Shown: positions 25,929 through 34,036 of the stretch, piece by piece
How the letters are laid out: each line of letters begins with the position of its first letter
Numbering within the stretch: position 1 is the first letter of the stretch
The notes under the pieces: generated by a model
Seen by the model: only the letters and a program-made list of their open reading frames with translations
What the model was told of the DNA's origin: nothing
The model's database searches: none
Assembly (NCBI GenBank): GCA_900314195.1
Contig: OMUH01000111.1
Location: 1 to 42,617, forward strand
Reading direction: 5' to 3'
DNA: 42,617 bases
From: an uncultured Prevotella sp.
GTDB taxonomy: Bacteria; Bacteroidota; Bacteroidia; Bacteroidales; Bacteroidaceae
Translations under genes and position numbers: made by a program

Positions 25929-26588
25929 ATGTTCAAAGCAGCATTGTTTGATCTTGACGGCGTAGTGTTCGATACGGAATCGCAGTATACAGTTTTTTGG
26001 GATTCTGTTTTCAGCCGTTATTATCCTGATCGCAGCGGGTTGGCACGCAAGATAAAAGGGCAGACACTTGATCAGATTCTGACCCGTTATTTTGCTTCTG
26101 ATAATGAGGCACGCGATTTCATTGTTCATGAGCTTGACAAGTTTGAAAGCAGCATGTCTTATGAGTATATAGCCGGCTTTCAGAAATTCATAAGAGAAGT
26201 GCGCGGGCTTGGCATACGTACGGCTGTGGTGACAAGCTCAAACAAAAAGAAAATGGCACAGGTGTATAGCGCGCATCCTGAGTTTGAACTTTATTTTGAT
26301 AAGATTCTGACAAGTGAGAATTTCAAGAAGAGCAAACCTGATCCAGACTGTTATCTTCGCGGGGCAGAGGCACTTGGTGTGTCGGCAGTTGACTGCGTAG
26401 GCTTTGAGGACAGCTTCAACGGACTAAGGGCGCTTAAGGCCTCGGGGGCGTATGTGGTAGGACTTGCCACTACAAATCCTGCCGGTATGATACGCGGATA
26501 TGCAGGTACCGTAATACCGAATTATGTCGGGCTCGACGAAACCTTCCTGAAGAAAATATATCACGACCACAGAAAGAAAAAAGCTTAG
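25929..26588 (+). CDS. HAD-superfamily phosphatase or phosphomutase
   Basis: 219 residues from ATG 25929; the frame opens at a TTG at 25869, but the HAD motif starts right after this ATG. Motif I is FDLDGVVFDTE (nucleophile Asp and second Asp), motif II is the Thr/Ser in VVTSSNKKKM, motif III is the Lys in KKSKPDPDCYL, and motif IV is VGFEDSFNGLRA. The cap type and the ED residues suit beta-phosphoglucomutase-like or sugar-phosphate phosphatases. The substrate is not determinable. It stands alone between radA and panB. Confidence 0.9.
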   Translation: MFKAALFDLDGVVFDTESQYTVFWDSVFSRYYPDRSGLARKIKGQTLDQILTRYFASDNEARDFIVHELDKFESSMSYEYIAGFQKFIREVRGLGIRTAVVTSSNKKKMAQVYSAHPEFELYFDKILTSENFKKSKPDPDCYLRGAEALGVSAVDCVGFEDSFNGLRALKASGAYVVGLATTNPAGMIRGYAGTVIPNYVGLDETFLKKIYHDHRKKKA

Positions 26589-26613
26589 TTTATATTAGCG
26601 GTTGTTTGTTATT

Positions 26614-26655
26614 GTGACATATTAAATGTGACATATTAAATGTTACATATTAAGT
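26614..26655. repeat. Three-copy 14-bp tandem repeat
   Basis: GTGACATATTAAAT (26614-26627), the same again (26628-26641), and GTTACATATTAAGT (26642-26655). It lies between the HAD gene and panB. Two copies are identical. It may be slippage or an array of binding sites before panB (start 26721). Confidence 0.85.
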
Positions 26656-26720
26656 GCTATTTATGATAGCTTTTATTGAACGTCCTTAATAGAAAATTTT
26701 GTTTAAAAATTAGGATAATA

Positions 26721-27539
26721 ATGGGATACTTAACAACTGACAAAAAGAAAATTACTGCAAAAACATTTTTGGAAATGAAGCGTGCCGGTGAGAAAATAAC
26801 AATGCTCACGGCATACGACTATACAACGGCGGGCATTATTGATGCTGCCGGCATAGACGGTATTCTCATAGGCGATTCGGCCAGCAATGTCATGGCAGGC
26901 AATGCCAATACGCTGCCCATAACCGTTGACCAGATGATATATCATGCGCGCAGTGTGGCACGGGCATGCTGTCATTGTCTTGTAATTTGCGACATGCCGC
27001 TTGGTTCCTATCAGGTTAGTCGTGAGGAAGGCATACGCAATGCCATTCGCATTATTAAGGAGAGTGGCGTTGATGCTGTTAAGATGGAAGGCGGACAGGA
27101 GATTGTCGATACTGTAAAAGGCATTATAGATGCAGGTATCCCGGTCATGGGGCATCTCGGACTGACTCCGCAGAGCATAAACATGTTTGGCGGCTATGGC
27201 CTCCGAGCAAAGGAAGAGGCTGAGGCAGAGAAGCTCCTTGCCGACGCACGTGCTCTTGATGCTGCCGGAGTGTTCGGCATCACGCTTGAAAAGGTTCCGG
27301 CTTCTCTTGCCAAAGAGGTGACAGAGGAGGTCAGGGCCGTCACTATAGGCATTGGCGGCGGAAACGGTACCGACGGACAGGTGCTTGTCTATGCTGACGC
27401 GCTCGGAATGACGCAGGGATTCAAGCCGAAGTTCCTCAGACACTTTGCCGATATGAACAAGTGCATGACCGACGGAGTGAAAGAATATATAAAATGTGTA
27501 AAAGACGGAAGCTTTCCTTCTGAGAGTGAGAGTTATTAA
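26721..27539 (+). CDS. panB: 3-methyl-2-oxobutanoate hydroxymethyltransferase PanB
   Basis: 272 residues from ATG 26721 (MGYLTTDKKKITAKT); an upstream extension in frame lacks family similarity. It adds a hydroxymethyl group from methylene-tetrahydrofolate to ketoisovalerate to make ketopantoate, the first committed step to pantothenate and CoA. Landmarks: MLTAYDYTTAGIIDAAG, GDSASNVMAG, DMPLGSY, KMEGG and GHLGLTPQSINMFGGY. The other pantothenate genes (panC, panD) are not adjacent. A terminator-like hairpin follows the stop. Confidence 0.96.
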   Translation: MGYLTTDKKKITAKTFLEMKRAGEKITMLTAYDYTTAGIIDAAGIDGILIGDSASNVMAGNANTLPITVDQMIYHARSVARACCHCLVICDMPLGSYQVSREEGIRNAIRIIKESGVDAVKMEGGQEIVDTVKGIIDAGIPVMGHLGLTPQSINMFGGYGLRAKEEAEAEKLLADARALDAAGVFGITLEKVPASLAKEVTEEVRAVTIGIGGGNGTDGQVLVYADALGMTQGFKPKFLRHFADMNKCMTDGVKEYIKCVKDGSFPSESESY

Positions 27540-27575
27540 AGCATTGCCCTTCAGGGGGCATGCTTGCTTGTTTTG
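27539..27575 (+). terminator. Probable terminator after panB
   Basis: AAGCAT-T-GCCC (27539-27549) pairs with GGGCATGCTT (27556-27565), with one bulged T, and is followed by GCTTGTTTTG. The stem begins at the last base of the panB stop codon. Confidence 0.6.
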
Positions 27576-27651
27576 ATATTATAGCGATATTACGGCATTG
27601 TCAGACGTTTGAAACTACTTGGAAATATAAATCTTCGAAAAACAGAAAATT

Positions 27652-28872
27652 ATGTACACACAAAACACACCGGTTCATATAAAATTGTGGCATCGTGACT
27701 TTCTGAAAGTTTCTGCTTCAGGTTTTCTGCTGTCGACGGCGGTTTATACCCAGGTAGGCGGTTACGTGCCGGTCATGCAGGCCGACTCTTTCACGGCCGT
27801 GCAGATGATGTGGTGTGTCATGGTCTTTGTGCTGGGCATGCTGATGGCCGGCGGCTTCTGCAATTATCTCATACAGCGCTTCAGACGTAATAAGGTGTGC
27901 GGTGCGGCAATGGCAGGAACGGCTGCTGTCATGGTTCTGATGTACATGCAGGCCATGGATACGCAGGACACTTATTGGAGCATAATCATAGTGTTTCTCC
28001 TGCGTTTATTGCTCGGTGCTTGTTACGGTGTGGCGTGGCAGACCCTGGCATCAACGCTGTTCGTGGATATTGCTGACAGCTTCCGGCGCACGCAGACGTT
28101 CTACGCTGCATCGTGGATGTTGCGTCTGCCTCTGGCAGTAGGGCCTGTGGCTGCTATATCCCTGGTGATGTTCTGGTGTCCTGTTCCGGCAGAGGTGTTT
28201 TTGCTCGGTGCCGTGCTGGCTGCGGCAGCGTGGCTTCTGCTGCACACAGTGACGTTCCCGTTCAAAGCGCCTGACGAAGGAGTAAGTGTTTACGGACTTG
28301 ACCGATTCCTGCTGCCGCAGGGAATGCCGCTTATTCTCAGCCTGGCCATGTTTATGCTTATAATAGGCTTGATGCTGGGCTGCGTCCACAGCCTGCATTT
28401 CTATCTGATGTTGCTTGCAGGAATGATCGTTGCCGTTCTTGCCGAACAGTATGTGTTTATGAATGCCGATCTGAGAAGTCAGGTTGTTACGGGGTTAATC
28501 CTTATCATGGCTGCTCTGTTTATAGAACTAGTCCGTCCTCAGAGGATGTCTACCTATGTGGTGCCGCTTCTTGCCGGCATAAGCGTGGGCATTGTCAGCT
28601 CGCGCTATCTACTGTTTCTTATAAAGCTGGCCAAGCACTGTCAAAGAGGCACGGCGCAGAGCTCGTTCTTTATTTCGTGGGAAGCAGGATTGTGGACGGG
28701 CATTGCATTGTCTATATACAGTATAGGTGATGTAGACATTTATGATTTGATGAACTCATCAATGGATAAGCATCCTGATATATCGATTGCCGGATTGATG
28801 CTTGCCGCGGCTGCATTAATTCTTTATTGTGCTTTCGTGCATCCATGGTATATGAAAAACAAAAACAGATAA
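27652..28872 (+). CDS. Polytopic MFS-like transporter
   Basis: 406 residues with about 12 predicted membrane helices and a long central loop near residues 205-225. Family cues are weak: a positively charged cytosolic loop with QRFRRNKVCG after helix 2, as in the major facilitator superfamily, and LRLLLGACYGVAWQ in helix 4. The substrate is unknown. The gene is followed 11 bp later by an exported YhcH-like gene, so the two may be co-transcribed. Confidence 0.75.
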   Translation: MYTQNTPVHIKLWHRDFLKVSASGFLLSTAVYTQVGGYVPVMQADSFTAVQMMWCVMVFVLGMLMAGGFCNYLIQRFRRNKVCGAAMAGTAAVMVLMYMQAMDTQDTYWSIIIVFLLRLLLGACYGVAWQTLASTLFVDIADSFRRTQTFYAASWMLRLPLAVGPVAAISLVMFWCPVPAEVFLLGAVLAAAAWLLLHTVTFPFKAPDEGVSVYGLDRFLLPQGMPLILSLAMFMLIIGLMLGCVHSLHFYLMLLAGMIVAVLAEQYVFMNADLRSQVVTGLILIMAALFIELVRPQRMSTYVVPLLAGISVGIVSSRYLLFLIKLAKHCQRGTAQSSFFISWEAGLWTGIALSIYSIGDVDIYDLMNSSMDKHPDISIAGLMLAAAALILYCAFVHPWYMKNKNR

Positions 28873-28883
28873 ATCTATTTTTT

Positions 28884-29549
28884 ATGCGAAATAAAACTTT
28901 CTATGGCTTTATCTTAACTGCTTGCCTGCTGGCCGTTCCGTCTTTCTGTTTCGGAAAAACGGCTGAAAAAAATATTGCATACGTATCTGATTCGGTAAAG
29001 CAAAAACAAAAACTAGAGAAGAAAGCGGCTAAATGGTATAAAAAAGGACAATGGCGCAATGGGTTTACTAAGGCGTCAGCCGATACTACCGTAAATATTA
29101 CTGAGTTCTATGAGCAATACCGCCGCAATCCGGAGCAGTGGAAGGCTCTCTTCGCGTGGTTGCAGAATACCGATTTGCTTGCAATAGAAAAAGGCAAGCA
29201 TAAGATAGAGGGAACATCGATGACAGCAAGCGTTGAGGACAGCCGCAATGAGCCATTGAATAAACGCCGTTCCGAAAGTCATTACAAGCATATTGATTTT
29301 ATGTTTGTAGTGCGCGGAACAGAAGGATTTGCGCTTCTTGACCATGCATCGAGCGTTCCTAACTGCAAGTATGACGAGCGTAAGGATGTGATTCATTATG
29401 ACTATGACAAATCAAAAGCAAAGTTTTTCTGTTCCACGCCAGGACGCTTCGTGATATGCTTCCCGTCTGACTGGCATATCGCGAAAGTAGCTACAGACAA
29501 AGCTGATCAGAGCCTTCGCGTCATAGTCATAAAGGTTGATTATAAATAA
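28884..29549 (+). CDS. Exported YhcH/YjgK/YiaL-family protein
   Basis: 221 residues from ATG 28884. A signal peptide (MRNKTFYGFILTACLLAVPS, about 1-24) is followed by a charged region and a YhcH-type beta-barrel (about 75-221). Its signature region has ESHYKHIDFMFVV, which holds an Asp/Glu-His-type metal patch, and PGRFVICFPSDWH with a further His. Cytosolic relatives handle sialic acid or other sugar epimers. Most family members lack a signal peptide, so a periplasmic member is unusual. A cytosolic relative is at 33360-33803. It starts 11 bp after the MFS-like gene. Confidence 0.82.
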   Translation: MRNKTFYGFILTACLLAVPSFCFGKTAEKNIAYVSDSVKQKQKLEKKAAKWYKKGQWRNGFTKASADTTVNITEFYEQYRRNPEQWKALFAWLQNTDLLAIEKGKHKIEGTSMTASVEDSRNEPLNKRRSESHYKHIDFMFVVRGTEGFALLDHASSVPNCKYDERKDVIHYDYDKSKAKFFCSTPGRFVICFPSDWHIAKVATDKADQSLRVIVIKVDYK

Positions 29550-29571
29550 CCTTTTAAATAATCTTTAATGT

Positions 29572-29636
29572 ATATCCGCCCAATAATTCAAAAGCAAAGG
29601 CCGTGCACCCCTGCATTTGGATTATTGGGCGGATAT
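29572..29636. terminator. Long-stem bidirectional terminator
   Basis: ATATCCGCCCAATAAT (29572-29587) and its exact complement (29621-29636) form a 16-bp stem with a 33-nt loop. A short T-tract follows on the plus strand (TATTTTA). It lies between the converging YhcH-like gene and tilS. Confidence 0.8.
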
Positions 29637-29667
29637 TTTATTGACTTTGGATATTTAATCTGTAATC

Positions 29668-31059
29668 TTATCCTTTCAGTTCGAGAATTATTGCTTTCTT
29701 TGTGTTGCCTGAGATTGCGCAGTTATTGCTTATGCGTTTTCCGGCAACCCAGATAATGCTGCCATTGTCGTCGGTAACGACAAGCTGGCGTTTTTTCTCA
29801 AAAACATTCATTTTGCAGTCGGTCATGAAATCGCTTACCAGTTTTGAGCCTTTCATGCCGAAAGGAACAAATCTGTCAGCGGCTCTCACGTGGCGGACGT
29901 GCAGTGGCAGTACCGCTTTGCCGGCGTCAATTTGTGCCACGTCATGATTGTTTCTTATTATTTCCAGTTTCCCGGCGCTGGCAGTCTTGAATATTATGCT
30001 TGCGGAGGCATCGTATCTGTATGTTCCTTCCTCCGGCAATATCATGTCTTTGTCAGTGATGTTATGTATGCGCTCAATGATTATCCTGCGTGAATGAACG
30101 GTCATTTCATGTGTGTCCGATGTCCAGATATGGCCGCTGGCATTGCCGTTTCTTATACTTGTGGTAATCTCGCCGCATTGCCGGCCGTTGAAGTTGAACG
30201 GCTTGAGCAGACTGTAAAGCGCATATTCAGGAGAGACATATTTCTTCAGTGCGTCTATGCTGATTATCGCTCCGGTGTCCAGTTTCTTGTCGTTTTCCTC
30301 AGCCGGCAGATAGCACACTATGTCTTGGCTTTTGTCGGTGAATTTGCTTATGCTGTCGTTGACGATGGCCTCGGCCTGCTGCATCCGTGCGGCCATGGCA
30401 CTGATGTTGCTGGCAGCCTTGGCGTTTATCTCTGTCAGCAGAGGCATTATGTTCAGTCTTATCTTATTGCGTACCGCGTCATCAACAAGGTTTGTTGAAT
30501 CGGTCACCCAGTCCTGCTTTTGTGATTTTAAGAAATCTTCTATTTCCTTTCTTGTAATGCCGAGGAACGGGCGGCGCAGATGTCCGTTCCTCGGACGTAT
30601 TCCGCAAAGTCCGTCGAGGCCAGTACCGCGCACAAGGTTTATAAGAACAGTTTCGGCACAGTCTTCAACATGATGCGCCACAACAATCGTAGAGGCGTCA
30701 ATGTCTCTTCTCAGTTGTTCGAAATAAGTATAGCGCAGCGTGCGTGCTGCCATTTCTATGCTGACGTGATGCATGGAGGCATATTCGCGCGTGTCGAAGT
30801 GAACCACATGCAGCTTTATATTGAGCCGTTCGCACAGTTTCCGGCAGAACAGCTCATCGCGGTCGCTCTCCTTGCCGCGTAATTTGAAATTGCAGTGGGC
30901 GGCTTCAACGTTGTATCCAAGGGCTTTCATTGCAATGAGAAGGGCCGTGGAGTCAGCACCTCCGCTAAGAGCCACTATGTGTGTGGCTGAGGCATCGAAG
31001 AGCTTGTTCCTGTCAATATAGTCCTTTACCTTCTTCAGAAACTGTTGCGGCGTGGTCAT
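29668..31059 (-). CDS. tilS: tRNA(Ile)-lysidine synthase TilS
   Basis: 463 residues. TilS converts the wobble cytidine of tRNA-Ile(CAU) to lysidine and is essential in most bacteria. The N-terminal PP-loop is ALSGGADSTALLIAM (about residues 29-43), then HHVEDCAETVLINLVRGTGL and the C-terminal TilS_C domain with RFVPFGMKGSKLVSDFM and KRISN. Preceded by kdsB 27 bp upstream on the same strand, so the two form an operon. Confidence 0.95.
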   Translation of the reverse strand: MTTPQQFLKKVKDYIDRNKLFDASATHIVALSGGADSTALLIAMKALGYNVEAAHCNFKLRGKESDRDELFCRKLCERLNIKLHVVHFDTREYASMHHVSIEMAARTLRYTYFEQLRRDIDASTIVVAHHVEDCAETVLINLVRGTGLDGLCGIRPRNGHLRRPFLGITRKEIEDFLKSQKQDWVTDSTNLVDDAVRNKIRLNIMPLLTEINAKAASNISAMAARMQQAEAIVNDSISKFTDKSQDIVCYLPAEENDKKLDTGAIISIDALKKYVSPEYALYSLLKPFNFNGRQCGEITTSIRNGNASGHIWTSDTHEMTVHSRRIIIERIHNITDKDMILPEEGTYRYDASASIIFKTASAGKLEIIRNNHDVAQIDAGKAVLPLHVRHVRAADRFVPFGMKGSKLVSDFMTDCKMNVFEKKRQLVVTDDNGSIIWVAGKRISNNCAISGNTKKAIILELKG

Positions 31060-31086
31060 CTTTTATGTTGTTATGAATGTTTGCGT

Positions 31087-31839
31087 TTACTTATTGTCGT
31101 TTGCGGTTTTCAGAAAATCATTTGCGCGCCTGAGGTCTTCCGGCGTGTCTATGCCTATTGTCTCCACATCAGTCATTCCGACTTTTATCCTGTAGCCGTT
31201 CTGCAGCCAGCGCAACTGCTCGAGGCTCTCGGCAAGCTCAAGCGACGACTGCGGAAGTGCCGTTATCTCTCTGAGCGCGTCGGTGCGGTAGGCATAGATG
31301 CCTATATGTTTCAGAAAAGGGTAGTGGCCGAGCCATTGCGCTTTGTCAACTCCTCTGATAAATGGAATGGCGCTTCGGCTGAAGTATAGCGCAAAGCCCT
31401 TGTTGTCTGTTACAATCTTCGGAGAATTCGGGTTCATGACAGCCTCCATGGATGAAAACGGAATGCCAATGGTGGCTATTTGCGTATTGCTGTCGTTGAA
31501 GCAGTCGCAGACAGCCTTTATCTGCGAGGCATGTATGAAAGGTTCATCACCCTGTATGTTGATTACGACATCCCAGTCGCCGCCTATCTTGTCAATGGCC
31601 TCCCGTATGCGGTCGGTGCCGCTTTTATGGTCAGCCCGTGTCATGACGGCTTGTCCGCCGAATGCTTTTACGCAGTCAGCGATGCGGCTGTCATCAGTGG
31701 CTACCACGGCATTGCCGAGTGTGTCATTCACGCGCTCCCACACGTGCTGTATGACTGGTTTGCCACCGAGCATGGCAAGTGGTTTGCCCGGAAAACGTGA
31801 TGATGAATATCGTGCCGGAATAATACCTATAAATTTCAT
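31087..31839 (-). CDS. kdsB: 3-deoxy-manno-octulosonate cytidylyltransferase KdsB
   Basis: 250 residues from the ATG at 31839 (MKFIGIIPARYSSSRFPGKP). A longer open frame upstream has no family similarity. It makes CMP-KDO for lipopolysaccharide inner core. Landmarks: IPARYSSSRFPGKPL, VATDDSRI, NIQGDEPFI and IGIDTPEDL. First gene of the kdsB-tilS operon; the -7 box at 31902-31909 gives a leader of about 60 bases. Confidence 0.96.
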   Translation of the reverse strand: MKFIGIIPARYSSSRFPGKPLAMLGGKPVIQHVWERVNDTLGNAVVATDDSRIADCVKAFGGQAVMTRADHKSGTDRIREAIDKIGGDWDVVINIQGDEPFIHASQIKAVCDCFNDSNTQIATIGIPFSSMEAVMNPNSPKIVTDNKGFALYFSRSAIPFIRGVDKAQWLGHYPFLKHIGIYAYRTDALREITALPQSSLELAESLEQLRWLQNGYRIKVGMTDVETIGIDTPEDLRRANDFLKTANDNK

Positions 31840-31901
31840 ATCAATATGATTAAAATGTAGTTTATTTTCAAAATGCAAATAGCGCAAATCGTAATTTAAG
31901 G

Positions 31902-31909
31902 CAAAGTTA
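31902..31909 (-). promoter_or_regulatory. -7 element of the kdsB-tilS operon
   Basis: The minus strand reads TAACTTTG, matching TAnnTTTG, about 63 bp upstream of the kdsB ATG. No strong -33 TTTG is seen, only an A/T-rich stretch. Confidence 0.55.
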
Positions 31910-31939
31910 CGCCTTTTTTTTAAAAAAAATATAATCTTT

Positions 31940-31970
31940 TTTGTCATTAAATAAGTTTTTCTTACTTTTG
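31940..31970 (+). promoter_or_regulatory. Promoter of the MORN-repeat gene
   Basis: TTTG at 31940-31943, a 19-bp spacer and TACTTTTG at 31963-31970 fit the Bacteroidota consensus well. The start would be near 31977, giving a leader of about 143 bases. It is divergent from the kdsB promoter 31 bp away. Confidence 0.7.
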
Positions 31971-31997
31971 TGATGTTACGGTTATAGATATTCTGTC

Positions 31998-32036
31998 ATG
32001 GAGCTGTTTTGCTGTCTTCAGCTTCTTCTTATGTAG
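31998..32036 (+). other. Short upstream ORF in the MORN-gene leader
   Basis: ATG at 31998 opens a 12-codon frame, MELFCCLQLLLM, ending in TAG. It lies fully inside the predicted leader. Such short frames are common by chance, so this is a suggestion only. Confidence 0.15.
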
Positions 32037-32119
32037 TGTTGCTCCTTTGGCAGATGTGGCAGCTAAGGACTGCTTCTCATCTAAAGCTATCTGATACCTA
32101 AGCCTGTATAAAAATAAAT

Positions 32120-33250
32120 ATGACATCAAGGAACACCATATATAATGTAATGTTATTTCTCCTGTTGGCAGCGTCAGCGTTGCCGGCCTTCTCACAGAAA
32201 ATTACGCTGGGCTCGTGCCACACGCATGATGGCGGACAGTATAAAGGTGAGATGAGCGGCGGGAAACCGAACGGCAAGGGCACGACAGTGTTCAGCAACG
32301 GCGATACTTACGAGGGTGAATATGTAAAAGGCATGCGCCAGGGATATGGAGTATATTCATTCTCTGACGGTGAGAAATACGAAGGTCAGTGGTTTCAGGA
32401 CCAGCAGCACGGCAAGGGTACTTATTATTTCCAGAACAATAATAAATATGTGGGTCTGTGGTTTCGTGACTACCAGCAGGGGCATGGCGTGATGTACTAT
32501 TATAACGGCGACCGTTATGACGGCGACTGGGTGCAGGACAAGCGTCAGGGCAAGGGAACATATACTTTTGCCACAGGGGCTTATTACAAGGGGCAATGGT
32601 ATCATGACTTGAAAAACGGTCATGGCTTCTTCGACTGGGGCGACGGTACCACCTATAACGGCGACTGGAAGGACAACCAGCGTCAGGGGCACGGAGTTAA
32701 TCACTACAGCGACGGCGACGTGTATATCGGCGACTGGCAGAACGACATACAGAACGGCAAGGGTATTTATAAGTTTCAGAACGGCGATGTCTATGAAGGT
32801 GATTATGTGCAGGGAGAACGCACCGGAGAGGGTATCTTCAGATACGACAACGGTGACAAGTATACCGGTCATTTTTCTGAAGGCGCCAAGGACGGCACCG
32901 GCACGCTGATATGGCGTAACGGCGATATATATGAGGGCCAGTGGAAGAATGACAAGATGAATGGTCACGGAAAGCTGACAAAGAAAAACGGCGACGTCTA
33001 TGAAGGCCAGTTCCGCGACGGTAAGGTCGACGGTGAGATTATCATTCATTTTGCGTCCGGCGATAAGTTCCGGGGTGTCTTCCGCGGCGGCATGCGCAAC
33101 GGCATGGCCATAGAGGAAGACAAGGACGGCAAGCGTTTTGAAGGCTCTTATCTCAACGACCGCCGCAACGGTCCGTTTGTGGAGAAAGACCGTGACGGCA
33201 ATGTCGTTGCCCAGGGAACATACGAGGACGGGAAGCGAATCATTCAATAA
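32120..33250 (+). CDS. Exported MORN-repeat protein
   Basis: 376 residues. A signal peptide (about 1-24, ending AFSQ) is followed by about 14 MORN repeats of 23 residues, each of the form YxGxWxxGxxxGxGxxxxxDG (for example KYEGQWFQDQQHGKGTYYF). MORN proteins in bacteria often sit near enzymes or act as scaffolds; here the protein would be periplasmic or surface-located. The function is not known. No other member of a pathway is adjacent. The leader carries a 12-codon uORF (31998-32036). Confidence 0.9.
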   Translation: MTSRNTIYNVMLFLLLAASALPAFSQKITLGSCHTHDGGQYKGEMSGGKPNGKGTTVFSNGDTYEGEYVKGMRQGYGVYSFSDGEKYEGQWFQDQQHGKGTYYFQNNNKYVGLWFRDYQQGHGVMYYYNGDRYDGDWVQDKRQGKGTYTFATGAYYKGQWYHDLKNGHGFFDWGDGTTYNGDWKDNQRQGHGVNHYSDGDVYIGDWQNDIQNGKGIYKFQNGDVYEGDYVQGERTGEGIFRYDNGDKYTGHFSEGAKDGTGTLIWRNGDIYEGQWKNDKMNGHGKLTKKNGDVYEGQFRDGKVDGEIIIHFASGDKFRGVFRGGMRNGMAIEEDKDGKRFEGSYLNDRRNGPFVEKDRDGNVVAQGTYEDGKRIIQ

Positions 33251-33359
33251 CCATTCCTTTTGAGTGCTGCATGTCAGTGAACAGTATGTCAGCCGGTAAG
33301 GTGAAGAAAAAAAGTTATTATACAAACATTATAAATACATATTAAAAAGGAAAGAAAAA

Positions 33360-33803
33360 ATGGTAGTTGACACATTAGACAATCTTGAGAAATACGTCAG
33401 CCTGAACCCTTTGTTCGCCGACGTTGTTAACTTCATTAAGACACACGACCTTAACAAGCTTGAGGCCGGCAAGCATTTCATCAAGGACAAGGATTTGTTT
33501 GTGAACATCACTACGGCTACAGGCAAGACCGCCGATGAGGCTACATTCGAGACTCATAAAAACATGCTCGACATTCAGATACCGCTCGACAACAACGAGA
33601 CTTACGGCTATCTGCCTCTTGAGGATCTGCCGCAGGCAGAATACAACGCTGAGAAAGACGTGACAAAATATCCCGGCATAAAGGCAGAGACATACGTGAA
33701 CTGCCGTCCAGGTGAGTTTGCTATTTTCTGGCCGCAGGACGGTCATCAGCCATGCATCGGCAAAGGACAGATTCACAAGGCCATCTTTAAGGTGAAGGCC
33801 TGA
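33360..33803 (+). CDS. Cytosolic YhcH/YjgK/YiaL-family protein
   Basis: 147 residues, normal family length, no signal peptide. A beta-barrel fold is expected. Key segments: FETHKNMLDIQIPL (with Glu and His at the usual metal position), YLPLEDLP and PGEFAIFWPQDGHQP (a further His). Family proteins process sugar epimers or act on sialate-like compounds (YhcH, YiaL). It lies 110 bp after the MORN gene and 233 bp before glgB, with no adjacent partner gene. A paralogue with a signal peptide lies at 28884-29549. Confidence 0.88.
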   Translation: MVVDTLDNLEKYVSLNPLFADVVNFIKTHDLNKLEAGKHFIKDKDLFVNITTATGKTADEATFETHKNMLDIQIPLDNNETYGYLPLEDLPQAEYNAEKDVTKYPGIKAETYVNCRPGEFAIFWPQDGHQPCIGKGQIHKAIFKVKA

Positions 33804-34036
33804 CAGAACAAGACAAAAGACTTTCAGCGGGTTGCGCGCCGGCATGTCCGGTGCTGCAGTCCGCATCTTCTTTTTGTGCAAACCAGAGATAAAACGCATG
33901 GTAAACCGGCGAATGAGCTATGCCGGGTAAAGAAGTAGCTGATAAGCATGCAGTGGCTGTTCTTGTTGTGATGATAAGCAATTAATTTAAGAAACCATAC
34001 AAAATAAACCATAACCCAATCTAATTACACATTAAA

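Noticed and set aside
28051-28398. 115-codon minus-strand ORF within the MFS-like gene
   Set aside because: Antisense shadow of a clear membrane-protein gene, rich in His/Gln/Arg, as expected of such shadows.
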